This document shows, piece after piece, positions 6,025 through 13,925 of a stretch of 28,761 bases of DNA (the stretch's first letter is position 1; every line of letters starts with the position of its first letter). Origin of the DNA: an uncultured Duncaniella sp. Its GTDB lineage: Bacteria > Bacteroidota > Bacteroidia > Bacteroidales > Muribaculaceae. Position numbers and translations under genes: made by a program. The stretch lies in the NCBI GenBank assembly GCA_910587165.1, contig CAJUKP010000026.1, forward strand, positions 1 through 28,761. Direction: 5' to 3'. The notes beneath the pieces are model-generated. The model saw only the letters and a program-made list of their open reading frames with translations, was not told the DNA's origin and ran no database searches.

Positions 6025-6816
6025 TCACCCCTCTTGCGCCTCCACCACATTGACATCCTGCTCCGAGGGGGTGGCGAGACTCTTGGTGACCGGTATGGGC
6101 ATCCTCACCCACAGGGCATTGGGAATGAGCCTCCACAGCCCCACGAGAATGCTCCAGCGCCAGTCTACCACCGCGACGCGGCTCCGCCTCATGAGGGCGC
6201 GGAGAATGCGCGGCACGGCATACTGGAGAGTCATGGTCATGGGATACTCCTCCTTGGGGTCAAGCAACGGGGTGCGTATCCATCCCGGACGGATGTCGGT
6301 GAACTTCACGTCAACCCCGTCGATATTGGCAAGCTGATTGAGGGCACGCATATAGGTCTGCTGAAATTTCTTGGCCGACGAATAGGATGCCAGACGACCT
6401 ATGCCGTTAGTTCCCGCCACAGAGGTGATGACCGCGATCTGTCCGCTCATCCCGGTGTCGCGGTAGTAACGGTAGACCGTCACCATCATCCGCGCGAACC
6501 CCGTCACATTGGTCTCGAGAGTCGTCAGCTCCTGGCTGAGATCGAGGCGGGTATTCTCATAGCCCACCCCCGCTATATGGAAATAGACATCCATACCATC
6601 CATCTCCCTGATGAGCTTCAGCAGCTCGCGCGGGGCACCGGCGCGGGTGATGTCGATACGCGCCGTCATCACATTCTCGGGATAGCGGCTCTTGAGCTCG
6701 TCGAGCGCCTCCACTTTCCTGCCGGCGGCGCCGACCAGCCATCCGGCCCCCGCAAGCTTCTCGGCCACTTTCAGGCCTATGCCCGAAGTGGCACCCATTA
6801 TGATTATCTTCTTCAT
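6025..6816 (-). CDS. SDR-family NAD(P)-dependent oxidoreductase
   Basis: A classical short-chain dehydrogenase/reductase of 263 residues. The cofactor motif is GATSGIG at residues 8-14, and AGRK near residue 31 suggests NADP preference. HIAGVG stands in for the usual NNAG. The catalytic triad is ITS (serine near 132), YSSAK (Tyr/Lys near 145-149) and an upstream Asn in LETNVTG. IRPGWIRTPL is the standard substrate-loop region. The last 60 residues contain an aromatic, hydrophobic stretch (VVDWRWSILVGLWRLIP) that may bind membrane or close over a lipophilic substrate. The ATG at 6816 puts the Rossmann strand at the very N-terminus; 26 further in-frame residues upstream look non-coding. Substrate cannot be told from the sequence. 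Confidence 0.9.
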   Translation of the reverse strand: MKKIIIMGATSGIGLKVAEKLAGAGWLVGAAGRKVEALDELKSRYPENVMTARIDITRAGAPRELLKLIREMDGMDVYFHIAGVGYENTRLDLSQELTTLETNVTGFARMMVTVYRYYRDTGMSGQIAVITSVAGTNGIGRLASYSSAKKFQQTYMRALNQLANIDGVDVKFTDIRPGWIRTPLLDPKEEYPMTMTLQYAVPRILRALMRRSRVAVVDWRWSILVGLWRLIPNALWVRMPIPVTKSLATPSEQDVNVVEAQEG

Positions 6817-6945
6817 ATCATCGGATTTTTCAATTTCACAAGTCCGTCTGAAAACCGGCACACACCGGTACATACAACTGAAACGCCCGCACATCCCCGC
6901 GGGTTCATCTCCACCCTTTATGCCATGAAAAAAACTTTAAACCAC

Positions 6946-6978
6946 TATTGGTCATATCGGTAATATTGGTTATCTTTG
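6946..6978 (+). promoter_or_regulatory. Promoter of the SecB-like cluster
   Basis: TATCTTTG (6971-6978) with TTG at 6948-6950, 20 bases upstream. The box ends only six bases before the ATG at 6985, so the transcript would be leaderless or have a leader of a few bases. The next in-frame ATG is at 7003. Confidence 0.65.
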
Positions 6979-6984
6979 CAAACC

Positions 6985-7530
6985 ATGACACCTGAAAACG
7001 AGATGCAACCGAAGAATCCCCTGCGATATCATGAAACCTTGGATGCGTTCAAGGATACGGTCTCGCGGCATTATTCCGAAAAAGATGCATACGTTTTCCG
7101 TACTGTCATGTCCGACCCACCCACCGACAGGGATCTCACACCCCGGAAATTCCGCGATCTCGAGCCTGCTGATGTTCAGGAACTGCTTATCGAATATACC
7201 GAAGAGGAGGTAGCCGAACTTTCTGAGAAAGAGATACTCGAGGAGGTGGGACACAACGCCCTGTCGGTCAACAGCACACCTGAGAAATGCCGCAAGGAAG
7301 CCATCAGAGCCTACCGCGGGGTGAAGAAGAAATACTCATCCGAGATAGCGGATGATTTCAAGAAGAGCCGCGGACCGTTCATAGCCAAGTTCCACATCAC
7401 GCCGGAATCGGGCGTCATATCGGACTTCAACAAGAACGGCCACGCAAACTATCTTGTGCGTGAGGGTGTTACTATTACAGACGTTTGGGTGAGCGATTAC
7501 CCTTTGGAGGAAATAGATTATGATGGATAA
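6985..7530 (+). CDS. Unrecognised soluble protein, first gene of SecB-like cluster
   Basis: A 181-residue acidic protein (starting at 6985; an ATG at 7003 is possible) with no signal peptide or membrane segment. I do not recognise a catalytic motif. The middle is helical and charged (EEEVAELSEKEILEEVGHNAL, split by turns), then a basic segment (RAYRGVKKKYSS). The C-terminal part, RGPFIAKFHITPESG followed by GHANYLVREGV, looks like a small beta-rich domain; its conserved-looking His-Ala-Asn and Arg-Glu-Gly residues could be functional. The next gene starts inside its 3' end (overlap 8-11 bases), which indicates translational coupling. Slightly less GC-rich codons than the housekeeping genes nearby suggest an accessory module. 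A toxin or effector role is possible from the context but not shown. Confidence 0.7.
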   Translation: MTPENEMQPKNPLRYHETLDAFKDTVSRHYSEKDAYVFRTVMSDPPTDRDLTPRKFRDLEPADVQELLIEYTEEEVAELSEKEILEEVGHNALSVNSTPEKCRKEAIRAYRGVKKKYSSEIADDFKKSRGPFIAKFHITPESGVISDFNKNGHANYLVREGVTITDVWVSDYPLEEIDYDG

Positions 7531-7924
7531 CCGGAACGTTGTAAAAAAGAACCTGCTTCTTGTCGGAACATTGCAGGATTTCGGCAGGCCTTATGCATCC
7601 CTGTTTTTTGACAGGGACTCGTCCGCTTTATATCTGTTGGTCAGACTCCTGGGCACACCGGCGGGTGACAACACCGCATACCTGGCAAAATATGTAACCC
7701 CCGAAGAGGTTTCCCGCTATATGAAGGGCGAGATAGGGCTGCGGTCACTGTTCGGCCACAGCGGATACTCCATTGTCACATTCGCCGGCGGAACAGCCTG
7801 CTTCAACATACCGGACAGCAACCAGACAGGCGACAGAATAGAACGGGAAGACAGATTCAACCCGCGGTTCTGCCACGACAAACTCAAACTCAAAATTTTC
7901 CTCAAACGTTTTCCCAACGTCTGA
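7520..7924 (+). CDS. Unrecognised small protein (DUF6575-like pattern), second gene of SecB-like cluster
   Basis: A 134-residue soluble protein starting ATGATG within the end of the previous gene; either ATG (7520 or 7523) may be used. A beta-rich start (LLLVGTLQDFGRPYASLFFD, then ALYLLVRLLG) is followed by TPEEVSRYMKGEIGLRSLF. This arrangement recalls DUF6575-type proteins, in which a short strand-rich domain ends in a YLNGEIDLREIF-like helix; that resemblance is from memory and tentative. The C-terminus is basic (HDKLKLKIFLKRFP). No catalytic signature is visible. Tight overlap with the preceding gene and a 27-base gap to the SecB-like gene suggest the three are one unit. Confidence 0.7.
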   Translation: MMDNRNVVKKNLLLVGTLQDFGRPYASLFFDRDSSALYLLVRLLGTPAGDNTAYLAKYVTPEEVSRYMKGEIGLRSLFGHSGYSIVTFAGGTACFNIPDSNQTGDRIEREDRFNPRFCHDKLKLKIFLKRFPNV

Positions 7925-7951
7925 CGACACAATCAACCATCATCCCCTACT

Positions 7952-8419
7952 ATGGCTGTAAGAATTCTTTTCTTCAAAGAAGGAGTCTGTGACTACAATC
8001 CCGAGGATCTCAAAGGACGGGATATGCACGGCATCACACTCAAACTGTTTCCTGTGATGAGGATCAGCACCGACAACGAATCGTTTGTCTTCCAGATGAC
8101 TGCTAAATTCTTCTCCGAAGAAACCAGCATACTCAACTATGGCTTTGTGCTGTCAATGAAGGTAGACGGATGGATTCCGGTGTCGGATATGGACATCGAG
8201 AACATGAAAGATGAGAATGACACCGAGAGTTACTTGAAACGTCTGCTTGCATCGAGGGCATCAGTAATACTGAAAGAGATATCCTCGGCAGTCATCAGTT
8301 TCACACGCGGAGCCATTGCCGCACGGTCATGGACTAATGACGTCCAAGCCCTTATCATGCCTGAAATCGACATCGACAGCTTCGTCCCGGCCATACGATA
8401 CACTATTCTCGGGAAATAG
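7952..8419 (+). CDS. SecB-like chaperone
   Basis: A 155-residue protein with the overall order of SecB-family chaperones: long beta strands (ITLKLFPVMRIS, ESFVFQMTAKFF, FVLSMKVDGWIPVS) followed by a C-terminal helix. In that helix, LASRASVILKEISSAVISFTRGA lines up by eye with the SecB helix LFPYARECITSMVSRG (written here in parts), and ALIMPEIDIDSFVP lines up with the PxLNxxPVNFxxLF end. Housekeeping SecB delivers unfolded proteins to SecA. Stand-alone divergent copies are known from toxin-antitoxin-chaperone modules (Rv1957 type). Its position behind two small unknown genes fits a dedicated chaperone better than general export. The call rests on pattern, not alignment. Confidence 0.6.
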   Translation: MAVRILFFKEGVCDYNPEDLKGRDMHGITLKLFPVMRISTDNESFVFQMTAKFFSEETSILNYGFVLSMKVDGWIPVSDMDIENMKDENDTESYLKRLLASRASVILKEISSAVISFTRGAIAARSWTNDVQALIMPEIDIDSFVPAIRYTILGK

Positions 8420-8455
8420 CGATCATCTACCCCCGGGAAAAACCATCTGACTGCC

Positions 8456-9277
8456 ATGAAAAGAAAAATACTGTCGCTCCTGATACTCGTCTGTGCCGTA
8501 GCCCTGTCGCCGGCGGCACCTCCGCAGCCGTCATCCCACCCCTGGCAGGGGAAGAAGGTGGCCTATCTCGGCGACTCCATAACAGATCCCCGCAACAAAG
8601 CCGCGTCAAAAAAATACTGGGGCTGGCTTGAGGAATGGCTCGGCATAACCCCGTATGTCTACGCCGTCAGCGGCCGCCAGTGGGACGACATACCCCGGCA
8701 GACAGGCAAGCTCCATGCCGAACATGGCGACGATGTAGACGCCGTGATGATACTCATGGGCACCAATGACTACAACAACGCCGTCCCCCTCGGGCGATGG
8801 TATGACGAGACTCCCGAGACCGTGGACTATGCCCACGGCTATTCCAAACGCCCGGAGACCCGCATGAAGCGCACCCCGGCAATGGATCCCGCCACATTCC
8901 GCGGACGCATCAACATCGCCCTCGACTCGCTCAAACGCACCTATCCCGACAAACAGATAGTGCTGCTCACCCCGCTCCACCGCGGCGGTTTCTACCGTGG
9001 CGACAGCAACTGGCAGATACCGGAATCATACATGAACAGATGCGGGGAATATCTCGACGCATACGTCCGGGCTGTGACCGAAGCCGGGCAGGTATGGGCC
9101 GTCCCGGTCATCGACCTCGGAGCGCTGTCCGGGCTCTACCCCGTGTGCGATCAGCAGGCCATCTATTTCAGCGACCCCGACGCCGACCGTCTCCACCCCA
9201 ACGACCCCGGCCACAAACGCATCGCCGCCACACTGGTCCATCAGCTCTCCACCCTCCCGTGCACATTCTCCTACTGA
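8456..9277 (+). CDS. Secreted SGNH/GDSL hydrolase
   Basis: A 273-residue exported hydrolase or esterase. An N-terminal signal (MKRKILSLLILVCAVALS) precedes a mature domain starting near residue 25. SGNH blocks are present: AYLGDSITD (block I, nucleophile Ser near 43), the Gly of VSGRQWDD (block II), MGTNDYNN (block III, oxyanion Asn) and DRLHPNDPGH (block V, catalytic Asp/His near 248-251). These enzymes remove acetyl or acyl groups from carbohydrates or lipids; in this lineage they often de-acetylate dietary or host glycans. The start lies 36 bases after the SecB-like stop, so read-through is possible, but the functions look unrelated. A weak hairpin (GGCGGA/TCCGCC, 9285-9309) follows the stop. 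Confidence 0.9.
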   Translation: MKRKILSLLILVCAVALSPAAPPQPSSHPWQGKKVAYLGDSITDPRNKAASKKYWGWLEEWLGITPYVYAVSGRQWDDIPRQTGKLHAEHGDDVDAVMILMGTNDYNNAVPLGRWYDETPETVDYAHGYSKRPETRMKRTPAMDPATFRGRINIALDSLKRTYPDKQIVLLTPLHRGGFYRGDSNWQIPESYMNRCGEYLDAYVRAVTEAGQVWAVPVIDLGALSGLYPVCDQQAIYFSDPDADRLHPNDPGHKRIAATLVHQLSTLPCTFSY

Positions 9278-9334
9278 CCTTCCGGGCGGAAAACGGAGGG
9301 AAATCCGCCATTTCCTCAGATTCCTTGATTTGAT

Positions 9335-9365
9335 TTTGGCGCACCCGCATTTTTTTGTAATTTTG
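9335..9365 (+). promoter_or_regulatory. Promoter of the pyrG operon
   Basis: TTTG at 9335-9338 and TAATTTTG at 9358-9365, 19 bases apart, match the Bacteroidota consensus. The start codon follows 22 bases later. Confidence 0.75.
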
Positions 9366-9387
9366 CGCTTTAAAATCAATCACCGGC

Positions 9388-11013
9388 GTGGAAACAAAAT
9401 ATCTTTTTGTGACCGGAGGAGTGGTCTCGTCGCTCGGCAAGGGCATAATCTCCTCCTCACTGGCCTGCCTGCTCAAAGCACGTGGCTACCGTGTCACCAT
9501 CCAGAAGTTTGACCCCTACATAAACATCGACCCCGGCACGCTCAACCCCTACGAGCACGGGGAATGCTATGTGACCGTCGACGGCCACGAGGCCGACCTC
9601 GATCTGGGCCACTACGAACGCTTCACCAACATCCGCACCACCCGCGCCAACAATGTCACCACCGGACGCATCTATCAGAGCGTCATCGACAAGGAGCGCC
9701 GCGGCGACTATCTGGGAAAGACCGTGCAGATCATCCCCCACATCACCGACGAGATCAAACGCAACGTCATGGCCCTCGGCAAGACCGGTCAGTTTGACTT
9801 CGTGATCACCGAGATCGGCGGCGTGGTGGGCGACATCGAGAGCCTCCCTTTCCTCGAGGCCGTGCGCCAGCTCCGCTGGGAGCTTGACAGAGACTGCCTC
9901 TGCCTCCATCTCACCTACGTCCCCTACATCGCCGCCGCCAAGGAGCTGAAGACCAAACCCACGCAACACTCCGTCAAGCAGCTCCAGCAGCTCGGCATAC
10001 AGCCCGACGTGCTCGTGCTCCGCACCGAACACGAGGTGCCCGCACAGATGAGGCGCAAGATAGCCCAGTTCTGCAACGTGTCACCCGATGCCGTCGTGCA
10101 GAGCCGCGATGCCTCGTCGATCTACAAAGTGCCGATGCTCATGCACGAACAGCATCTCGACGAGATAGTGCTCCGCAAGGTGGGAGTGCCCCCCGCGGGC
10201 GAGCCCGACCTCGGCCCGTGGCGGGAGTTCCTCTCCAAAATGGACTCAGCCACCGAAAAGGTCACAATAGGCCTCGTCGGAAAATATGTCGAGCTTCAGG
10301 ATGCCTACAAGAGCATCAACGAGGCTCTCTTCCAGGCCGCGACCTACCAGGGGATGAAACTCCATCTGAAATATATCCACTCCGAGAAGGTGAACCCCGG
10401 CAACGTCGCCGACCAGCTCCGCGGCCTCGACGGAGTGGTGATAGCCCCGGGCTTCGGCCAGCGCGGTATCGAGGGTAAATTCGTGGCCCTCGAATGGTGC
10501 CGCACCCACGACATCCCCACCTTCGGCATCTGCCTGGGTATGCAGTGTATGGTCATCGAATTCGCCCGCAACGTGCTCGGGCTCGCCGATGCCAACTCCA
10601 CCGAGATGGACCACGCCACACCCCACAACGTGATCGACCTCATGGAGGAGCAGAAAAGCATCCACAACATGGGCGGAACCATGCGCCTCGGAGCCTACAG
10701 ATGCGACCTCCGCCCCGGCTCACGCGTAGCCGCCGCCTACGGCACATCCTCCGTCGAGGAGCGCCACCGCCACAGATTCGAGTTCAACAACGACTACCGC
10801 GAACGCTTCGAGACCGCCGGAATGGCCTGTGTGGGGGAGAACCCCGAGACACGGCTGGTGGAAGTGGTCGAGATCCCCGGCCTCCGCTGGTATGTGGGCA
10901 CACAGTATCACCCCGAATACTCCTCGACAGTCCTCTCACCCTCACCACTCTTCATGGACTTCGTGAAACACGCAATATCTTATAAGAAAGAAAAAGAACA
11001 ACAGAACGCATAA
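9388..11013 (+). CDS. pyrG: CTP synthase
   Basis: Converts UTP to CTP using ATP and glutamine-derived ammonia in the cytoplasm. The 541-residue protein has both normal domains. The N-terminal amidoligase (about 1-270) shows the P-loop GGVVSSLGKGI and the family signature DPYINIDPGT..YEHGECYV. The C-terminal class I glutamine amidotransferase has the nucleophile in GICLGMQC (Cys near residue 383) and the His-Glu pair in TQYHPEYSS (near 507). The start codon is GTG at 9388: no in-frame ATG exists between the promoter and METKYLFVTGG, and the protein aligns with the family from its first residues. Its stop overlaps the yidC start (TAATG), so the two genes are co-translated. Confidence 0.99.
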   Translation: METKYLFVTGGVVSSLGKGIISSSLACLLKARGYRVTIQKFDPYINIDPGTLNPYEHGECYVTVDGHEADLDLGHYERFTNIRTTRANNVTTGRIYQSVIDKERRGDYLGKTVQIIPHITDEIKRNVMALGKTGQFDFVITEIGGVVGDIESLPFLEAVRQLRWELDRDCLCLHLTYVPYIAAAKELKTKPTQHSVKQLQQLGIQPDVLVLRTEHEVPAQMRRKIAQFCNVSPDAVVQSRDASSIYKVPMLMHEQHLDEIVLRKVGVPPAGEPDLGPWREFLSKMDSATEKVTIGLVGKYVELQDAYKSINEALFQAATYQGMKLHLKYIHSEKVNPGNVADQLRGLDGVVIAPGFGQRGIEGKFVALEWCRTHDIPTFGICLGMQCMVIEFARNVLGLADANSTEMDHATPHNVIDLMEEQKSIHNMGGTMRLGAYRCDLRPGSRVAAAYGTSSVEERHRHRFEFNNDYRERFETAGMACVGENPETRLVEVVEIPGLRWYVGTQYHPEYSSTVLSPSPLFMDFVKHAISYKKEKEQQNA

Positions 11014-13106
11014 TGGATAGAAACACTCTGACGGGCCTTCTCCTGATGGGCCTCGTGATTTTTGGCTTCATGTATCTCAACCAACCCTCCGAGGAGGAGC
11101 TGCAGCGCCAGCGCCTCGAGAAGGAGCGCATGGAAGCCGAGGCCGCCCGCAAGGCCGACGACCCGGGTCTGCTCAAACTCGACTCAATCACCCCCGCCGA
11201 AGTGGCACAGATCGCAGCAACCGTGCGCGAACTCGGCCACACCGACACCGCCACCCATGTTTCCACCCTCAAGGTCGACAGGATCAACCTCACTGTCAGC
11301 GCTGACGGAAAAGTGACAGGCACAGTGGAGGCCGACGCCCAGGCCGTGGCCGTGGCACCCCTCCTCAACAACGAGACCGGCTCGATGAAACCCTCGCTCG
11401 CCGCACGGGCCATCACCAACCTGCGCTCGAGCCTGGCCACCGCGGCCCGCTACAAGGGATTCGCCCACTATCTCTCGGGCGACAGCGTCACCCTCAAACT
11501 CGAGAACAAATATCTCTCGCTCGAGCTCTCCAACAAAGGCGGCGTGATCTCACGCGCCACCCTCCGCGACTATGACAGCTATGACTCCACCGCCGTGACC
11601 CTCCTCGCTCCCGAGACCGACTCATACGGGTTCACCCTCACCTCGGCCACACAGCGTTTCGACACCCGCGAGTTCTACTTCACACCCGTGCAGGAGAACG
11701 ACTCCACCATCTTCATGGGGCTCGACCTCGGCGACGGCGCCACATGGGGCATACGCTACACACTCCCCGAGGACAGCTATCTTGTGAATGTCGACATCGT
11801 GCAGAGAGGTATGCAGTCGGTCATCCCCTCGTCAGTGGCCACCATGGACTTCGCATGGCACCAGAAGATGCGCCGCCTCGAGGCCGGACGCGTGTTTGAG
11901 GAGCGCAACTCCGCTCTCTACTATATGTTTGCCGACGGCGACGTCGACAATCTCTCCGAAAACGGCGACGACAACGAGGAAATCACCCAGCGCATCAAAT
12001 GGGTAAGCTGCAAGAACCAGTTCTTCTCAGCCGTGCTGATGGCCCGCTCCAACTTCGCCGCCGCCGAACTCTCCAGCCGCGAGCTCAAGGAAAACCCCGA
12101 CTACATCAAGGAGATGGAGATCGCCCTCACCTGCGACTACTCCTCCTCACTGGCCAACCCCGCATCCTTCGTCATGTATCTCGGCCCCAACTCCTATCCT
12201 CTCATGAAGGACGTGGAGAAGAACGTCTTCCCCGAGGAGAATATGCACCTCACCAAGCTGATCCCCCTCGGCTGGCCCATATTCCGCTGGATCAACACCC
12301 TCATAATCATCCCGGTGTTCACCTTCCTCGGAAGCTTCATCTCCAACTACGGCATCATCATCCTGCTCCTCACCATCTTCATCAAGATAATCCTCTACCC
12401 CTTCACCTACAAGAGCCTCATCTCGCAGGCCAAGATGCGCCTGCTCGCCCCTGAGCTCAAGGTGATCAACGACAAGTATCCCGGACAGGAAAACGCCATG
12501 AAGCGCTCGCAGGAGTCCATGGCTCTCTACTCCCGTGCCGGAGCCAACCCCATGTCGGGCTGCCTCCCCATGCTGCTCCAGATGCCGGTGCTCGTGGCCA
12601 TGTTCTGGTTCTTCCCGTCGGCCATCGAGCTGAGAGGCGAATCGTTCCTCTGGGCCAAGGACCTCGCCGCCCCTGACGCCATCATCTCATGGACTGCCAA
12701 CATCCCCTTCATATCATCCACGTTCGGCAACCACATCTCCCTCTTCTGTCTGCTCATGACCGTCACCAACATCATGTACACCTACATCAATATGCAGACC
12801 CAGGCCTCTTCAGGAATGCCCGGCATGAAGTGGATGATGTACATGATGCCGCTGATGTTCCTCTTCATCTTCAACAACTACGCCGCCGGCCTGAGCTACT
12901 ACTACTTCCTCTCACTCCTCATCACCATCGCCATGACCTTCATATTCCGCAAGGTCGTCAGCGAGGAAAAGATGCGCGCCAAGATGGCCGAGGCCGCCAA
13001 GAAGCCCCGTAAGAAAGGGTGGATGGCACGCAAGATGGAAGAAGCTCAGAAACAGCAGCAGGCCATGCTCCGCGAGCAGCAGCGCCGCGCCGGCAAAAAG
13101 AAATAA
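11013..13106 (+). CDS. yidC: Membrane protein insertase YidC
   Basis: Inserts inner-membrane proteins alone or with SecYEG. The 697-residue protein has a first membrane helix at about residues 5-23 (LTGLLLMGLVIFGFMYL), a large periplasmic beta-sandwich domain (about 60-400), then the five-helix insertase core from about residue 420. The core includes IIIPVFTFLGSF, the SNYGIIILLLTIFIKIILYPFTYKS helix region, PMSGCLPMLLQMPVLVAMFWFF and later helices. The tail after residue 660 is strongly basic (KKPRKKGWMARKM, QRRAGKKK), as in Bacteroidota YidC, and probably contacts ribosomes. It is longer than E. coli YidC, mainly through the tail and the periplasmic domain. It overlaps pyrG by one base and lies 6 bases before trmB. 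Confidence 0.98.
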   Translation: MDRNTLTGLLLMGLVIFGFMYLNQPSEEELQRQRLEKERMEAEAARKADDPGLLKLDSITPAEVAQIAATVRELGHTDTATHVSTLKVDRINLTVSADGKVTGTVEADAQAVAVAPLLNNETGSMKPSLAARAITNLRSSLATAARYKGFAHYLSGDSVTLKLENKYLSLELSNKGGVISRATLRDYDSYDSTAVTLLAPETDSYGFTLTSATQRFDTREFYFTPVQENDSTIFMGLDLGDGATWGIRYTLPEDSYLVNVDIVQRGMQSVIPSSVATMDFAWHQKMRRLEAGRVFEERNSALYYMFADGDVDNLSENGDDNEEITQRIKWVSCKNQFFSAVLMARSNFAAAELSSRELKENPDYIKEMEIALTCDYSSSLANPASFVMYLGPNSYPLMKDVEKNVFPEENMHLTKLIPLGWPIFRWINTLIIIPVFTFLGSFISNYGIIILLLTIFIKIILYPFTYKSLISQAKMRLLAPELKVINDKYPGQENAMKRSQESMALYSRAGANPMSGCLPMLLQMPVLVAMFWFFPSAIELRGESFLWAKDLAAPDAIISWTANIPFISSTFGNHISLFCLLMTVTNIMYTYINMQTQASSGMPGMKWMMYMMPLMFLFIFNNYAAGLSYYYFLSLLITIAMTFIFRKVVSEEKMRAKMAEAAKKPRKKGWMARKMEEAQKQQQAMLREQQRRAGKKK

Positions 13107-13112
13107 CCGGAC

Positions 13113-13862
13113 ATGGGCAAGAACAAGCTCAAGAAATTCGCCGAGATGGAGACGCTCCCGTGCGTCCGTCAATACCCCTTCTCCACCCTCCGCGAGACAG
13201 GCGGATGCCCTCTGCGCGGACGGTGGGGCGAGGAGGTGTTCGGCAACTCCCGTCCCATAACCCTCGAGCTCGGATGCGGCAAAGGGGAATATGCCGTCGG
13301 CATGGGGCGCACCTACCCCGACCGAAACTTCATCGGCATCGACATCAAGGGAGCGCGTATGTGGACCGGCGCCCGCCAGGTGATGGACGAAGGGCTCACC
13401 AACGTGGCCTTCCTCCGCACATCCATCCATCTCCTCCCCGAATTCTTCGCCCCCGGCGAAGTGGAGGAGATCTGGATCACATTCCCCGATCCGCAGATGC
13501 GCAAGGTCAACAAGCGGCTCACCGGCACCCATTTCCTTGAGATCTACCGCAAGGTGCTCGCGCCCGGAGGCTCGATACGTCTCAAGACCGACTCCCCGTT
13601 CCTCTACGCCTACACAACGGCCATGATAGCCCACAACGGCCTGCCGTTGCTCGCCGCCACCGACGATCTCTACCACTCCCCGCTCAGCGCCGAAGTGCCC
13701 CCCATCACCACTTACTACGAACAGCAGTGGCTCTCGCGCGGAATCCCCAGCAAATACATCGCCTGGCAGCTCCCGGCCGATGCCCCCCTGTCGGAACCCG
13801 ACATCGACATCGAGCCCGACACTTACCGCTCGTTCGGACGCGGAACTCTCCAGGGCTTCTGA
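13113..13862 (+). CDS. trmB: tRNA (guanine-N7-)-methyltransferase TrmB
   Basis: Methylates G46 in the variable loop of tRNAs using S-adenosylmethionine. The 249-residue protein has the SAM-binding motif LELGCGKGEYAVG near residue 51, the acidic GIDIKGARMW motif II, and the TrmB signature IWITFPDPQMRK near residue 128, followed by LTGTHFLEIYRKVLAPGG and KTDSPFLYAYT. A C-terminal SKYIAWQL segment near residue 212 corresponds to the family's conserved end region, followed by a short acidic tail. It lies 6 bases after yidC, so is probably expressed with it. All core motifs are intact. Confidence 0.96.
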   Translation: MGKNKLKKFAEMETLPCVRQYPFSTLRETGGCPLRGRWGEEVFGNSRPITLELGCGKGEYAVGMGRTYPDRNFIGIDIKGARMWTGARQVMDEGLTNVAFLRTSIHLLPEFFAPGEVEEIWITFPDPQMRKVNKRLTGTHFLEIYRKVLAPGGSIRLKTDSPFLYAYTTAMIAHNGLPLLAATDDLYHSPLSAEVPPITTYYEQQWLSRGIPSKYIAWQLPADAPLSEPDIDIEPDTYRSFGRGTLQGF

Positions 13863-13925
13863 ACACTCCGTCCGGTCTGTGTGTTTGCAGTTTAGAACAA
13901 CATTCATCCTCACGTTTTTCACACT

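Noticed and set aside
9457..10032. Long minus-strand open frames opposite pyrG (also opposite yidC, uxuA and nnr)
   Set aside because: They are shadows of strongly coding GC-rich genes on the plus strand; peptides lack motifs and are rich in Val/Gly/Glu/His as expected from antisense frames.
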